In this document: piece after piece, positions 42,529-51,928 of the stretch | How positions within the stretch are numbered: position 1 is the first letter of the stretch | Layout: each line of letters begins with the position of its first letter | Assembly (NCBI GenBank): GCA_013823135.1 | Contig: PNLP01000014.1 | Location: 84,944-148,943, forward strand | DNA from: Planctomycetaceae bacterium | GTDB lineage: Bacteria > Planctomycetota > Planctomycetia > Gemmatales > Gemmataceae | Direction of reading: 5' to 3' | DNA length: 64,000 nucleotides | Notes under the pieces: generated by a model | Seen by the model: only the letters and a program-made list of their open reading frames with translations | The model's database searches: none | Told to the model about the DNA's origin: nothing | Made by a program: the position numbers and the translations under genes

Positions 42529-43773
42529 GATGAACAGCGGCTTCAGGTGCCGGTCGTACAGGTTGCCGGTCACGTTCCGCGAGACGGCCGGTTCGCACGT
42601 CTTCAGCATGTTCAGGTAGCGGTCGCCCATCTGCGCCGCGATCTTGAAGCCGACGTGAATCAGTTGTCGCAGCGAGGCGTTGAACGCCGGGTTCGCTGGC
42701 TCGTGTCGCAAGGCCGCGACGAACTGCTCCGAGGTCCAACCCTTCACGGTTTCGGCAGTGGGAAGTTTCGCGGCGTCGATGTCGATGACCGTCGCATACG
42801 GCGCACAAAGCTCGTCCTTCTTTTTGAGTGCGCCCGCGTAGATCTCCTTCGCCATGTCGAGGCCCGCGCCGCCGGTTTCCGCGAGGCCGATCACTTCTTC
42901 CAGCCACGTTGTGCCGGCAGTCTTCAGGTGTAGCCCGGCTCCCGTGTCGCGGATCGCTCGCCGCATCGGGCCGTAAATCGAGAACTTGTCGCTGCCGGAG
43001 TGCACGCTCAGTTTCAGGTTAGCGGGCAACCCGTACTTCTTCACGGCGAACGCGATCACGGCGAGGTCGTCGCGGAACTCCTTCTCGAACTGCACGAGAT
43101 CGCCGACGTAATCGACCCCCTTATTGAACCGGCCCGTGAACTTCGGCGCGATCGTCTGCACCGGCACTTTTTCGTCCGCGAGTGCCGCGAGGATCAGCAG
43201 CAGTTCCGGCGGCGTCTGCGGGGCGTCGGTTTCGTCCATCGACACTTCCGCGATGATCTTGTCAGCACCCTTCGCACCGGCGATCTTGCGGTAGATCGCG
43301 CCCGCATCCTGTACCGCCTTCAGGTACTTCGCCGCGACTCGCTCCACGTCGGCCCGCGTCGTGGTGAATGGCGACGACACGCCGGGAATCTCCAGCGTTC
43401 CCGCGAGTTCTGGGTGCCGATCCACGAACGCCTTCACCGCTTCCGGCGCTGCCGCGTGGCCAATCGAATCAGCCACGTCGATGGTGTAGAAATCGCACGC
43501 GGGCAAGAAGCGATCGACGGTTTCGAGGCGGATGTGGTCGGCGTCAACGTGATACGGCTTCGCCCAGCCGAGTGCCTTCACGGCAGCATCGCCAGAGGCA
43601 CGCACGCTGCTCGGCTCCGAACCGATGATGGTGTGTTCGCGGTTCGACTTGTTCCAGACGGGAATGACCTCGACGCCCTGTGCGCCCGCGAGCACGCACG
43701 CCTGGAGTTGGGCCTTGGCCTGATGGGCGAACCGATCTCCAACGCCGACGGAGTATTTGGCAAGCGTGAGCAC
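42520..43773 (-). CDS. Tagaturonate epimerase-like protein (UxaE family)
   Basis: 417 residues from GTG 43773; upstream codons come from a dispersed palindrome. The sequence pattern with KLSVHSGSDKFSIYGPMRRA, ETVDRFLPACDFYTIDVADS and AEVSMDETDAP matches my memory of UxaE, which epimerises tagaturonate and fructuronate in galacturonate use, with a metal. Its last residues FIEG and stop arise in a heptad repeat. With the SDR gene it would form the branch tagaturonate to fructuronate to mannonate. Confidence 0.7.
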   Translation of the reverse strand: MLTLAKYSVGVGDRFAHQAKAQLQACVLAGAQGVEVIPVWNKSNREHTIIGSEPSSVRASGDAAVKALGWAKPYHVDADHIRLETVDRFLPACDFYTIDVADSIGHAAAPEAVKAFVDRHPELAGTLEIPGVSSPFTTTRADVERVAAKYLKAVQDAGAIYRKIAGAKGADKIIAEVSMDETDAPQTPPELLLILAALADEKVPVQTIAPKFTGRFNKGVDYVGDLVQFEKEFRDDLAVIAFAVKKYGLPANLKLSVHSGSDKFSIYGPMRRAIRDTGAGLHLKTAGTTWLEEVIGLAETGGAGLDMAKEIYAGALKKKDELCAPYATVIDIDAAKLPTAETVKGWTSEQFVAALRHEPANPAFNASLRQLIHVGFKIAAQMGDRYLNMLKTCEPAVSRNVTGNLYDRHLKPLFIEG

Positions 43774-43831
43774 GAGCGAAAACCTCGGGGAGGAATGGTT
43801 GCGGTTGTTGTAGCGAAGGACGAGAAGAGAT

Positions 43832-43954
43832 TTAACCACAGAGTCACAGAGAGCACAGAGAGAAACCAAACACAGAGACAATCCAGGCTTTTGAACAAAG
43901 GTCTTCTCTCGGCCTTTTGTCTTGTCTCTGTGCTCTCTGTGACTCTGTGGTTAA
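43832..43954. repeat. Perfect 30-bp inverted repeat, 63-base loop
   Basis: TTAACCACAGAGTCACAGAG (plus AGCACAGAGA) and its exact reverse complement, flanking a 63-base interior rich in AG. It lies between the ceramidase-family stop at 43951 and the epimerase start at 43773, overlapping the former's last codon. Confidence 0.85.
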
Positions 43955-44697
43955 TCAGTCTTTCGTTCCCCTCCCACGCGGTAGAAGTACTCGATCAGGA
44001 ACGCCGTGGCGATGGCCCCGAACGTGTGCCAGAGCCAGTGGCTTCCCATCGGCAGCATCAGTTCCACGCGGCGATCCACAAGGCGGAAACACCACGCGAT
44101 CACAAACGCGACAACCCCCGCCACGATCCAGCCGCCGTGCCGGAACTTCGTGCGAACCAGCACGAGGGCGATTGGTGTCAGGACCACGATTGCCAGCGCC
44201 GCATACGACAGATTCACCGCGAGCGTTTGGCCAGGATCGAGGGCCGCGAACAGCAAGCCATTGACGCCGACATAGAATGCGGTCGCTCCTGGCACAAACC
44301 ACCAGCCATGCCGGCCCCAGTAGCGGATCGCCATGAACACAGCGCCGGCCAGGCCCAGAATCGAGATGGGAACAACGTCCAGCAGAAAGAACGCGAACGA
44401 CGTTCGTGTGGCGTGGTAGAGCGTGCCGCCGATGCCGCCCGCGAGAAGAATCGGTAAGCAACAGCACAGGAACGGGTAATCACGGTAGCGGCCGCGGAGC
44501 CGCCAGACCCAAACGCCGACCAACAGGATGAACAACGCCGCGGTGATCGTGTTCCAGGGCTCTGCGACGAAGCGTGCGTTGGGTGCGAACGGATCTACCG
44601 GAGTCTCGGTGTAGCGTGGTCCGCCGTCGGCCATGCCGCGGTTGGCAAGGAAGGCCCAGTCGGGTCGCTCAGCGGGGGTTTCGCTGTTGCTGGCCAT
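43951..44697 (-). CDS. Ceramidase-family (CREST) membrane hydrolase
   Basis: 248 residues from ATG 44697; a GTG at 44775 would add 26 polar residues. There are seven hydrophobic segments and the CREST motifs: EPWNTITA (Glu), GTLYHATRT (His), FLLDVVPIS (Asp) and GSHWLWHTFGA (two His). These would hold a zinc that hydrolyses an amide bond in ceramide-like lipids. Where animal ceramidases have a Ser before the first His, this protein has Thr, a possible catalytic change. It is transcribed toward the epimerase gene, separated by the 43832 palindrome. Confidence 0.75.
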   Translation of the reverse strand: MASNSETPAERPDWAFLANRGMADGGPRYTETPVDPFAPNARFVAEPWNTITAALFILLVGVWVWRLRGRYRDYPFLCCCLPILLAGGIGGTLYHATRTSFAFFLLDVVPISILGLAGAVFMAIRYWGRHGWWFVPGATAFYVGVNGLLFAALDPGQTLAVNLSYAALAIVVLTPIALVLVRTKFRHGGWIVAGVVAFVIAWCFRLVDRRVELMLPMGSHWLWHTFGAIATAFLIEYFYRVGGERKTD

Positions 44698-45065
44698 AAG
44701 TCGGTCACTTTCCCGGTCGATCTTGGTCGCGGTATCTGGAGGGTGAATTGTAGGAGGCTCGGCAGGTGTCGGCACAAATGCTGAATTGGTTTGACTTTGC
44801 GAACGTGTGGAATTTCATGGTTCCCTCGCTTGACACCCCTGAAATCGTTTACTAAGAAGCGTCTACCTTTGACCGGCCGCGCCGGGGATCGGTTATCACC
44901 TCCCCAAAATTGCGCGGACGATGTTTTGATCGACCCTTTGCGCTGGGTGTGAACTGCTCGTCGCAGTTCCCTCAGCCTCAAGTTAGAGTCCGGGCCGTCG
45001 GAAGCCGATAGCAGTGGGGTTCTTGGGGTCCGCCGGCCGTTCACCCCGTACACGAGGATGCTCAG

Positions 45066-45383
<318 letters not shown>

Positions 45384-45395
45384 TTGATCCACCAC

Positions 45396-45429
45396 CAAGA
45401 CGGGATGGGGTTTAGCCTATCCCGTCTTG
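45396..45429 (+). terminator. Hairpin after the Asp-rich gene
   Basis: CAAGACGGGAT and ATCCCGTCTTG, 11 base pairs with a 12-base loop, 12 bases after the stop. There is no T-run. Confidence 0.6.
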
Positions 45430-45576
45430 ACGTTCCCAGGCATCACACTTCCACCAGCCACCGACAGACATTGTTCGCGCGATCTATCTGTCCTCGCCTT
45501 TCACGAATCCGTCGGCTCTCACGGCCCCTCTAAACAAATGGCTGGCCGTTGCCCGGCGGTCACCCCTGAGGCAATC

Positions 45577-46473
45577 GTGAAACCGCCGTTCCTTCCTCAT
45601 CACAACCACGGCACCCCGCCCCGATCGACATTCAAGGGTCGTGTTGCGGGCTTCATCGGCCGGAATTGGGCTCGTGTTGGGTACGCATACCACGTCGAAC
45701 CCACGTGGCTTGAGGTCAACCGCGTGTCGCTTCAGGTTCGTGGTTTGCCTGCCGCATTCCACGGCGTGAAGATCGCCCACTTGACCGACTTCCATTGCGG
45801 CACCCACATCCCGGGGGGCTATCTCGAAGATGCCATCGCCCGAACCCACGACGAGAAACCGGACATCATCGCGCTGACCGGCGACTTCATTGACCGCGGT
45901 CCCAGGCACGTCGGGTCCGCGGCAAAGCTGTTCCGTCCCATGAAGGCTCCGCTGGGTGTGTTCGCAGTGCTGGGGAACCACGATTTCTCGGTTCACACGC
46001 CCCGCGGTGCCCGGAAGTATGAGGGGTTGGATCGAGCCATCACGGATGCACTCGAATCGGAGGGTGTGAGCGTCTTGCGGAACCGGGCCGTGCGGCTCGA
46101 CCGTGATGGTGCGGGATTGGTGGTCGCAGGTGTGGACGATCTGTGGAGTGGGGAGGCGAGCCCCGATGCGGCTTTAGGGAAGGAATGCCCGAACACGCCG
46201 CGGGTGGTGCTGGCACACAACCCGCAGGCAGTGGAATCGTTCGGCGGCATCCGGGCCGACCTGACACTGAGTGGGCACACGCACGGCGGCCAGATCGACT
46301 GGCCGGGGCTAGGGCGAATCCTGCTTGCGAAGAAGGCGAAACGCTGGGCCGCCGGGCTGTATCAGCACAACGAAGGTCACGTCTATGTGAACAAGGGGGT
46401 CGGCTTCGGCTGGCGGTTCCGTTTCGGTGTCCGCCCCGAGATCGCCGTGTTCACGCTCAACCCCGCGCAGTGA
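45577..46473 (+). CDS. Metallophosphoesterase
   Basis: 298 residues from GTG 45577 (TGAGG upstream); ATG 45538 or 45427 would extend it. The calcineurin-like motifs are complete: LTDFHCG, GDFIDRG, GNHDF, LAHNPQ and SGHTHGG. The group resembles YaeI-type phosphodiesterases. It is cytoplasmic or membrane-associated, substrate unknown. Gene order is tandem with the Asp-rich gene, but the hairpin between them argues for separate transcripts. Confidence 0.85.
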   Translation: MKPPFLPHHNHGTPPRSTFKGRVAGFIGRNWARVGYAYHVEPTWLEVNRVSLQVRGLPAAFHGVKIAHLTDFHCGTHIPGGYLEDAIARTHDEKPDIIALTGDFIDRGPRHVGSAAKLFRPMKAPLGVFAVLGNHDFSVHTPRGARKYEGLDRAITDALESEGVSVLRNRAVRLDRDGAGLVVAGVDDLWSGEASPDAALGKECPNTPRVVLAHNPQAVESFGGIRADLTLSGHTHGGQIDWPGLGRILLAKKAKRWAAGLYQHNEGHVYVNKGVGFGWRFRFGVRPEIAVFTLNPAQ

Positions 46474-46642
46474 ACCCATGTGTTGGTTCATCGCGAAAGT
46501 GGACGAGTCAGGGCGGGGGTTGTGAGAACACGAGGTCGTTGCAGAACCGCGGAGTTCACAGGTTCCACTACTCTGTTCCGCGAGTTTTGGGACAAAGCCG
46601 GCAGTTCGATGCCGATTAGCAAGAGTGAATGGTACGCCCGTT

Positions 46643-49021
46643 TCACTTCGCCGGTTGGAGCTTGTCTACACCGACCAACCCACGCGGCGGCACGATAGCC
46701 CGGCCAATCGCCTTGCCGTCCTCGAAGAACGTGACCGCACGGTCCTTGTCGGTCGGGTTCCACACAACGAACGTCCGGGTCTTCGTCGTGTCGTTGATGT
46801 AGACCATCGCCGTCGGTGTGTCGGCGCGGCAGGCCCAGTCGACTCGACCCAGCCCGCGCAGGGCATGTGCCTGGTAGTAGACATTCAGCATCCATGGATC
46901 ATGTGCGATCTTGTCGCCCGGTGCGGCCCACAGTCGGTCGATCTCATCCGTAACGGCTCTCGGTTCGGCCATCATCCGGAAGCCCAGGATATAGCTCGCC
47001 AACTCGCCGCCGAACGACTCGGGCACGCCCTTCTTCGCGACCGTCCCCTTCTTCTTGGCCGCCTCGCGTTCTTCCCACGCCTCGTATCGCTCGATCATTG
47101 ACTGGTAGTGTTTCTCCACGAACTTGGGGTCGCGTGCCATGTATGCCGCACCGGGGTAGCTGGGAATCCACTGGATGCCGTAGATCCACGCCGGGCTGGC
47201 GGTGAACCACGTCCCCCACACCTTGGACGACGACCAGATCATCCCGGCGATCGGATGTTTCCACTCGGGCGGGAACACGTCGCCGTGGGCGTTGAACCAG
47301 TATTCCATGATGGCCCGGCTTTCCATCGCGTACCCCATGACGCCGGTCGCGGTCAGTTCCTTGTCGCCCAGTGCCTCGCCAAGCAGGATCATCCCGACCC
47401 AACTCTGCACCGCCTCGGACGTAGACTCCTGATTGTTGCCGTTGGGGAATCCGTTGCCGTCGGCCCACGAGTGCCCACGCCACGTGTCGAACGTCCGCAG
47501 CACCGGGAACCGCTTGTCGGCTCGGTCCCAGTTCGCATACTCCTTGGCCACGAGTCGAGCCATCGGGCCGTAGTCCGCCGCGAACGCCGGGTCTTGTTGC
47601 GCAAGCATCCCTGCGGCCATTGTGAAGTAGCCGTAATGGAAGTGGTGATCCGTGAAGTGCTCCGAGCCGAAGCTGGAGTTGAACCCGACGAGTCCCTTGC
47701 GTTTCGGGTAGAACGCGAAGAAGCGATCCTTCTCGCCAGGGGTGTACGTCAACCAGTTCGTGAGTTCGGCCTTGGCCGCGTCACGCACGGCCGGGGCGAG
47801 CGGATCACCCACCTGCCCCGCGATCAGCGCCGCTTGAAGGACGCGGACCATGTCCTTGCCGCCTGCGTAAGTGTCGCGGGCGAATGCCGGCTTTGCGAAG
47901 TGCGAGTTCAGATACTGGCTCACTCGCTTGGTATCGAGCGTGTTGCCTGTCTGCATGAACGGCAGGTTCGGCACGACTCCCTGGAACGGGTAGGTGATGC
48001 TGAACTCGTTCCCTACCGCACAACGCATCTTCCCACGACCCGTCACGAACTCGCATTCATCGAACTTCAGGTCGTGCTTCGACTCACGCCAGTGGTGAGG
48101 CAGCCAGCCCTGGATAATCCTGGGCTCATTGCCGCTCAGGATTTCGGTGGTCACGTTCCACTTGGTCGTGGTCGTTCCCTTCACGGCGTCGTAATCCCAC
48201 GTGAGTTCCGTGTTCCGCGGTACGGCGTTGGCGTACTTGTGGAAGTGTTCGAGATCCTTTGCCGCCGGCAGTGGGCACACGACGAGGTACTGCTGTCGCA
48301 CGGCGAAGGTGACCGCAACACCGTTCCCGTCAGCCTCAAACTTCGTCCCTTCGGGCGCGAAGATGCCGTAGTGCCTACCTCCAGCTTCCAACCCCAGCAC
48401 GTCAGTCGTCGCTGGGAACGTCACGGGCTTGCCGTCCTTGCCGAAGGCGGACCACTTCGGCGCGGGGCCTTTGCCCGGCCCATTCTGGCCGCCGAATTCC
48501 AGTGTCGGCTTCACCCCGGCGCACTCGACCCACACATAGGGCATCCCCTCGCCGAGCGTCACGTCGAACCGCTTCTCGGCGGTCTCGGCCAGTCGGAACG
48601 ACACGAGCCAGTCCGACCATTCCTTGGCCCGCGCGTCGGCGGGCTTGAAGTCCTTGCCGCCAATCAGCAGGGGATACTCCGCGAACAACTCACTCCCGTC
48701 CGGCTTCCACTTCGTCGGGAAGTAGACGGCCAGGCCGTTCTCGCTGGTATCCACGCGGTGCGGGTAAGCCCACAGCCCCACTGCGAACTTTTGCAGGATC
48801 AGATTCTGATACCACTTGTTGCTCGGAACCGGGCGATTGTCGGGTTTCACGAGGAACAGCGAGCGGCTATCCGCTTCCTGAGCCTTTCCACCAGCCGCGC
48901 CTGCGGGGATGCCGCTGGCGTAAGAGCCCTTACCAACGGGGACCGGTTCCTGGGCAAGCGAGGCATTCGCGAGAAATCCGAGCGTCGCGAGGGCAACGAG
49001 CATGGCTCTTGGGGTGGGCAT
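46643..49021 (-). CDS. Secreted GH81 endo-beta-1,3-glucanase
   Basis: 792 residues with signal peptide (MLVALATLGFLANASLAQ). The GH81 layout is visible: N-terminal beta-sandwich (VPSNKWYQNLIL, WAYPHRV), then the (alpha/alpha)6 catalytic barrel with DHHFHYGYF, SWADGNGFPNGNNQESTSEA with the predicted catalytic glutamates, and SSKVWGTWFTASPAW. Family members cut laminarin, curdlan and callose, inverting the anomeric carbon. It follows a LacI regulator by 43 bases with no terminator between, so a glucan-responsive operon is likely. Confidence 0.9.
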   Translation of the reverse strand: MPTPRAMLVALATLGFLANASLAQEPVPVGKGSYASGIPAGAAGGKAQEADSRSLFLVKPDNRPVPSNKWYQNLILQKFAVGLWAYPHRVDTSENGLAVYFPTKWKPDGSELFAEYPLLIGGKDFKPADARAKEWSDWLVSFRLAETAEKRFDVTLGEGMPYVWVECAGVKPTLEFGGQNGPGKGPAPKWSAFGKDGKPVTFPATTDVLGLEAGGRHYGIFAPEGTKFEADGNGVAVTFAVRQQYLVVCPLPAAKDLEHFHKYANAVPRNTELTWDYDAVKGTTTTKWNVTTEILSGNEPRIIQGWLPHHWRESKHDLKFDECEFVTGRGKMRCAVGNEFSITYPFQGVVPNLPFMQTGNTLDTKRVSQYLNSHFAKPAFARDTYAGGKDMVRVLQAALIAGQVGDPLAPAVRDAAKAELTNWLTYTPGEKDRFFAFYPKRKGLVGFNSSFGSEHFTDHHFHYGYFTMAAGMLAQQDPAFAADYGPMARLVAKEYANWDRADKRFPVLRTFDTWRGHSWADGNGFPNGNNQESTSEAVQSWVGMILLGEALGDKELTATGVMGYAMESRAIMEYWFNAHGDVFPPEWKHPIAGMIWSSSKVWGTWFTASPAWIYGIQWIPSYPGAAYMARDPKFVEKHYQSMIERYEAWEEREAAKKKGTVAKKGVPESFGGELASYILGFRMMAEPRAVTDEIDRLWAAPGDKIAHDPWMLNVYYQAHALRGLGRVDWACRADTPTAMVYINDTTKTRTFVVWNPTDKDRAVTFFEDGKAIGRAIVPPRGLVGVDKLQPAK

Positions 49022-49064
49022 GGATGCTCCGATGGAGATGCGTGTGGGTGGGAAGTTGTGGAGA

Positions 49065-50063
49065 TTACTTTCGGGCAGGGGCGGTTGAGTCGTGAATCTC
49101 GAACCAGCAACGGCGGGCGGAACGCTTCGGCTTTGTGCGGTTCGTTTTGGCTATCACTTCGAGCAGGAGTTCCGATGCGGCCCGCCCCAGGGCAACGGTA
49201 TCCTGACACACCGCCGTCAGGTGCGGGACAAGCGAGTGACGGAGTTCGCCGTCGTCGAAACCGATCAACGACAGGTCTTGTGGAACGCGGATGCCGACCC
49301 GCCGTGCTTCTTCCAGAGCGCCAACAGCCATGAGCGGATCGGTGAGGTAAACGGCCGTCGGTCGCGGAGTCATACCCGCGATTCGTCGGACCACCTGAAC
49401 CCCGCCCGCACGGTCGGCCGTCGCCCGGATCACGAGCTCTTCGCTGGTCGTCACCTCGCGAGCCGCCAGCGCGTCGTGGTAGCCGGCCAGTCGGTCGGCG
49501 TGGTCGGAGTCCTCGACAATGTGTGTCCCGATCGCGATTCGCTTGTGACCGAGACCGAGAAGATGCTCGACCGCCTCCCGGCTCGCGGGGCGGGAATCGC
49601 TGTAGATGCAGTTCAACTTCGGGTCGTCGGGCCGCGAACCCACCACGACGGCGGCGAATCCCTCCGCGACGACTTCCTCACACAACGCCTGCGAAGCTGT
49701 CGTGGTGCGAAGTAACGCCCCCTGTGCGCCCTTCCGCATGAGCATCTGCGTGAGTGTCTCGCTGGGTTGTCGCGAACGGCGGGCGTCGAGGATGAGCAGA
49801 TCCGCGTCTGATCCGTCGAGCCCGGCGTAGATGCCGTTGACGAGTGCCGCGTCGAATGGCGAATCGAGCGACGCCCCGGCGGTGTACACGAGGGCGACGT
49901 TTGACGTGGATCGCCGGCCGACCTCGGGGACATACCCGGTCCGGTTCACGGCGGTGAGCACGGCATCGCGAGCCACCTCGCTCACCCCAGGTGCGTTGTT
50001 CAGCACCCGCGAGACAGTGGAGATCGAGACCCCGGCTTCCCGGGCGATGGCTCGGATGTTCAC
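49065..50063 (-). CDS. LacI-family transcriptional regulator
   Basis: 332 residues from GTG 50063 (a GTG at 50066 is equivalent; the frame extends to 50144 without a family N-terminus). The HTH is NIRAIAREAGVSISTVSRVLNNA, and the periplasmic-binding-like sugar domain has VALVYTA..., GALLRTTTASQALCEEVVAE and LIGFDDGELRHSLVPHLTAV. It should repress itself and GH81 by binding the 50110 palindrome until an oligosaccharide is present. The C-terminus RRCWFEIHDSTAP is ordinary. Confidence 0.9.
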   Translation of the reverse strand: MNIRAIAREAGVSISTVSRVLNNAPGVSEVARDAVLTAVNRTGYVPEVGRRSTSNVALVYTAGASLDSPFDAALVNGIYAGLDGSDADLLILDARRSRQPSETLTQMLMRKGAQGALLRTTTASQALCEEVVAEGFAAVVVGSRPDDPKLNCIYSDSRPASREAVEHLLGLGHKRIAIGTHIVEDSDHADRLAGYHDALAAREVTTSEELVIRATADRAGGVQVVRRIAGMTPRPTAVYLTDPLMAVGALEEARRVGIRVPQDLSLIGFDDGELRHSLVPHLTAVCQDTVALGRAASELLLEVIAKTNRTKPKRSARRCWFEIHDSTAPARK

Positions 50064-50109
50064 CACGTTACCCTTTCGCCCCGTGTGAGCCCTTTTAAGA
50101 AACAGTTCT

Positions 50110-50122
50110 TGAAACAGTTTCA
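50110..50122. promoter_or_regulatory. LacI-type operator palindrome
   Basis: TGAAACAGTTTCA, a perfect 13-base palindrome around a central A. It has the TGAAAC-N-GTTTCA form seen in many LacI/GalR and cre-like sites. It lies 47 bases upstream of the regulator start, suited to autorepression of lacI and GH81. Confidence 0.7.
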
Positions 50123-50200
50123 CAACTCGCCAGCGTGCTGTCAAGCGATTTCTTCAGATGGTCAAGGCCTGGTGTAGAAATGGATTCTGAAAATGAGACA

Positions 50201-50226
50201 ACTCGGCCTGCAGCGGCAGGCCGAGT
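50201..50226 (-). terminator. Hairpin after DUF1501 gene
   Basis: ACTCGGCCTGC-AGCG-GCAGGCCGAGT, a perfect 11-bp stem, 50 bases downstream of the minus-strand stop at 50276. It keeps that transcript separate from the regulator's promoter. Confidence 0.7.
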
Positions 50227-50275
50227 CACTGATAGCAATTCAGGATATGTGACTGTACAGCTCCGCGTGCCCGTT

Positions 50276-51700
50276 TCAGAACAACTCCCGGATCGGGTCG
50301 CCGCCGTTGGGGAGCAGGTTCAGTGTCCGGTTCGTGGCGTCCTTGTACGTCGAGTCGAGTGGTACACCGAAGTGTCGGTAGATTGTGGCCGCGAGGTCAC
50401 CGGGTCTCACCGGTCGCTCTTGAATCTGCCCGCCGTCCTTCTCGCTACTGCCAATGACCTGAGCATGTCGCAGCCCTCCGCCGGCCAGCAGCATCGACAT
50501 CACGTATGGCCAGTGGTTCCGCCCGTCCGTGCTCCCTTGAGTCCCGAGTTGGGGCGTGCGGCCGAACTCACCCATGGCGATGACCAGGGTTTGCTCCAAC
50601 AACCCGCGCTGTTCAAGGTCGCTGACCAGCGTCGTGATGAGGTGGTCGAACAACGGCAACAATGGCGTGAGTCCCTTGCGGATGCCGCCATACGGCGGGA
50701 TGTTGTCGCCGTGGGTGTCCCAAGTGCCCGATGCGGTGTGGTAGCTCAAATCGAGCGTGACGAATGCGGTTCCAGCTTCGACCAACCGGCGGGCTAAAAG
50801 AGCTTGCTGGAACCACAGGTGCTTCCCGAATTTCTCTCGCGTCGCGGCTGGCTCTTTCGACAAGTCGAGAGCATCGCGTACCTTCCCGCCTGTGAGCATC
50901 CCAACGGCCTGTTGCCCGTACTTGTCGAGCGCTGCCATCGAGCCCGAACCGTCGATGTCGGCACGGAGTCGGTCGAAGTTACGGAGCAGCGATTGCCGGC
51001 TGCCCATCCGATCAGAGGGCACATCGGTGGGGAGCTCGAACATCTTCCCGCCCGAGAGTTGGCCCGTGTCGCCGCCGACAAGATCGTACACGGGTAGCCT
51101 GGCGGCCTCGTTCGCAAGGAATGGATCGTAGCTCTTGCCGAGGAACCCCCCGAACGCGAGGTGCGAGCGGGAACGCATGAACGCGACGTAGGCTGGCGTG
51201 GCCGGGTGGTTGGGTCCGTGGAGTTTCGCAACGAGCGAGCCAATCGCCGGGTAACTCCGGGCTTCGGGGTTCGTCCGCGGTTCGGCGAGCAGGTTCGCCG
51301 TCTGCATCACCGTGTTCGGTTCATGGTTGCTGTGTCGGCAGTCAACGGATCGGATGACGGTGAACCGGTCGAGCATCGCGGCGAGTTTCGGCAGGTGTTC
51401 GCAGACGATGACGCCGGGGAGTTTCGTCTTCGTGATACCAAAGGGGCCGCGGTTTTCCGGTGGCCGATCCGGCTTGGGGTCGAGCGTGTCGATCTGGCTC
51501 GGGCCGCCAGCCATCCACAGGAGAATGACACTCTTGGGCTGTCGGGCGTTGCCGCTGTCTTTCGCTGCGAGCAACGCCGGTAGTGTGAGCCCGCCAAAGC
51601 CCGCGAGTCCGGCCTTCAGCAGGTTGCGTCGCGATAGGGTAAGCCCCTCGCGGTCGCGAGCGTTCAGGAAACCAAAAGCGTGGGGATGTGAATGTGGCAT
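50276..51700 (-). CDS. DUF1501 Tat-exported protein
   Basis: 474 residues from ATG 51700. A twin-arginine signal (LSRRNLLKAGLAGFGGLTLP) leads to the DUF1501 alkaline-phosphatase-like fold with WMAGGPSQIDTLDPKPD, HLPKLAAMLDRFTVIRSV, TAFVTLDLSYHTASGTWDTH and MGEFGRTPQ. These sulfatase-like proteins are highly amplified in planctomycetes and usually sit next to DUF1549/DUF1553 partners, which are missing here. The biochemical role is unknown. Confidence 0.88.
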   Translation of the reverse strand: MPHSHPHAFGFLNARDREGLTLSRRNLLKAGLAGFGGLTLPALLAAKDSGNARQPKSVILLWMAGGPSQIDTLDPKPDRPPENRGPFGITKTKLPGVIVCEHLPKLAAMLDRFTVIRSVDCRHSNHEPNTVMQTANLLAEPRTNPEARSYPAIGSLVAKLHGPNHPATPAYVAFMRSRSHLAFGGFLGKSYDPFLANEAARLPVYDLVGGDTGQLSGGKMFELPTDVPSDRMGSRQSLLRNFDRLRADIDGSGSMAALDKYGQQAVGMLTGGKVRDALDLSKEPAATREKFGKHLWFQQALLARRLVEAGTAFVTLDLSYHTASGTWDTHGDNIPPYGGIRKGLTPLLPLFDHLITTLVSDLEQRGLLEQTLVIAMGEFGRTPQLGTQGSTDGRNHWPYVMSMLLAGGGLRHAQVIGSSEKDGGQIQERPVRPGDLAATIYRHFGVPLDSTYKDATNRTLNLLPNGGDPIRELF

Positions 51701-51928
51701 GGCGTTGAGCCCCGGCGGTGAGTTCTCCAACTGTACTCGGATGCGCCGTGGGCTGCAATGCGTTCGTTGTGTCTCCGTCAACTTCGGGTGTAGCAAAACA
51801 GTCTGGGAGTTGCCTCTCGCCAGTTCAAGTGGTGAACCGCGGTCTTTGCGGGACTACGTTTCACCACCGGAACTGGTCGGGATAGCTCATGCGGAGATCG
51901 TGTTCACCAAAAACCTTGCGGAGGTGAA

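Noticed and set aside
44830..44858. Promoter from TTGACA
   Set aside because: No -10 with better than three matches at 16-18 bases; kept only as a remark.
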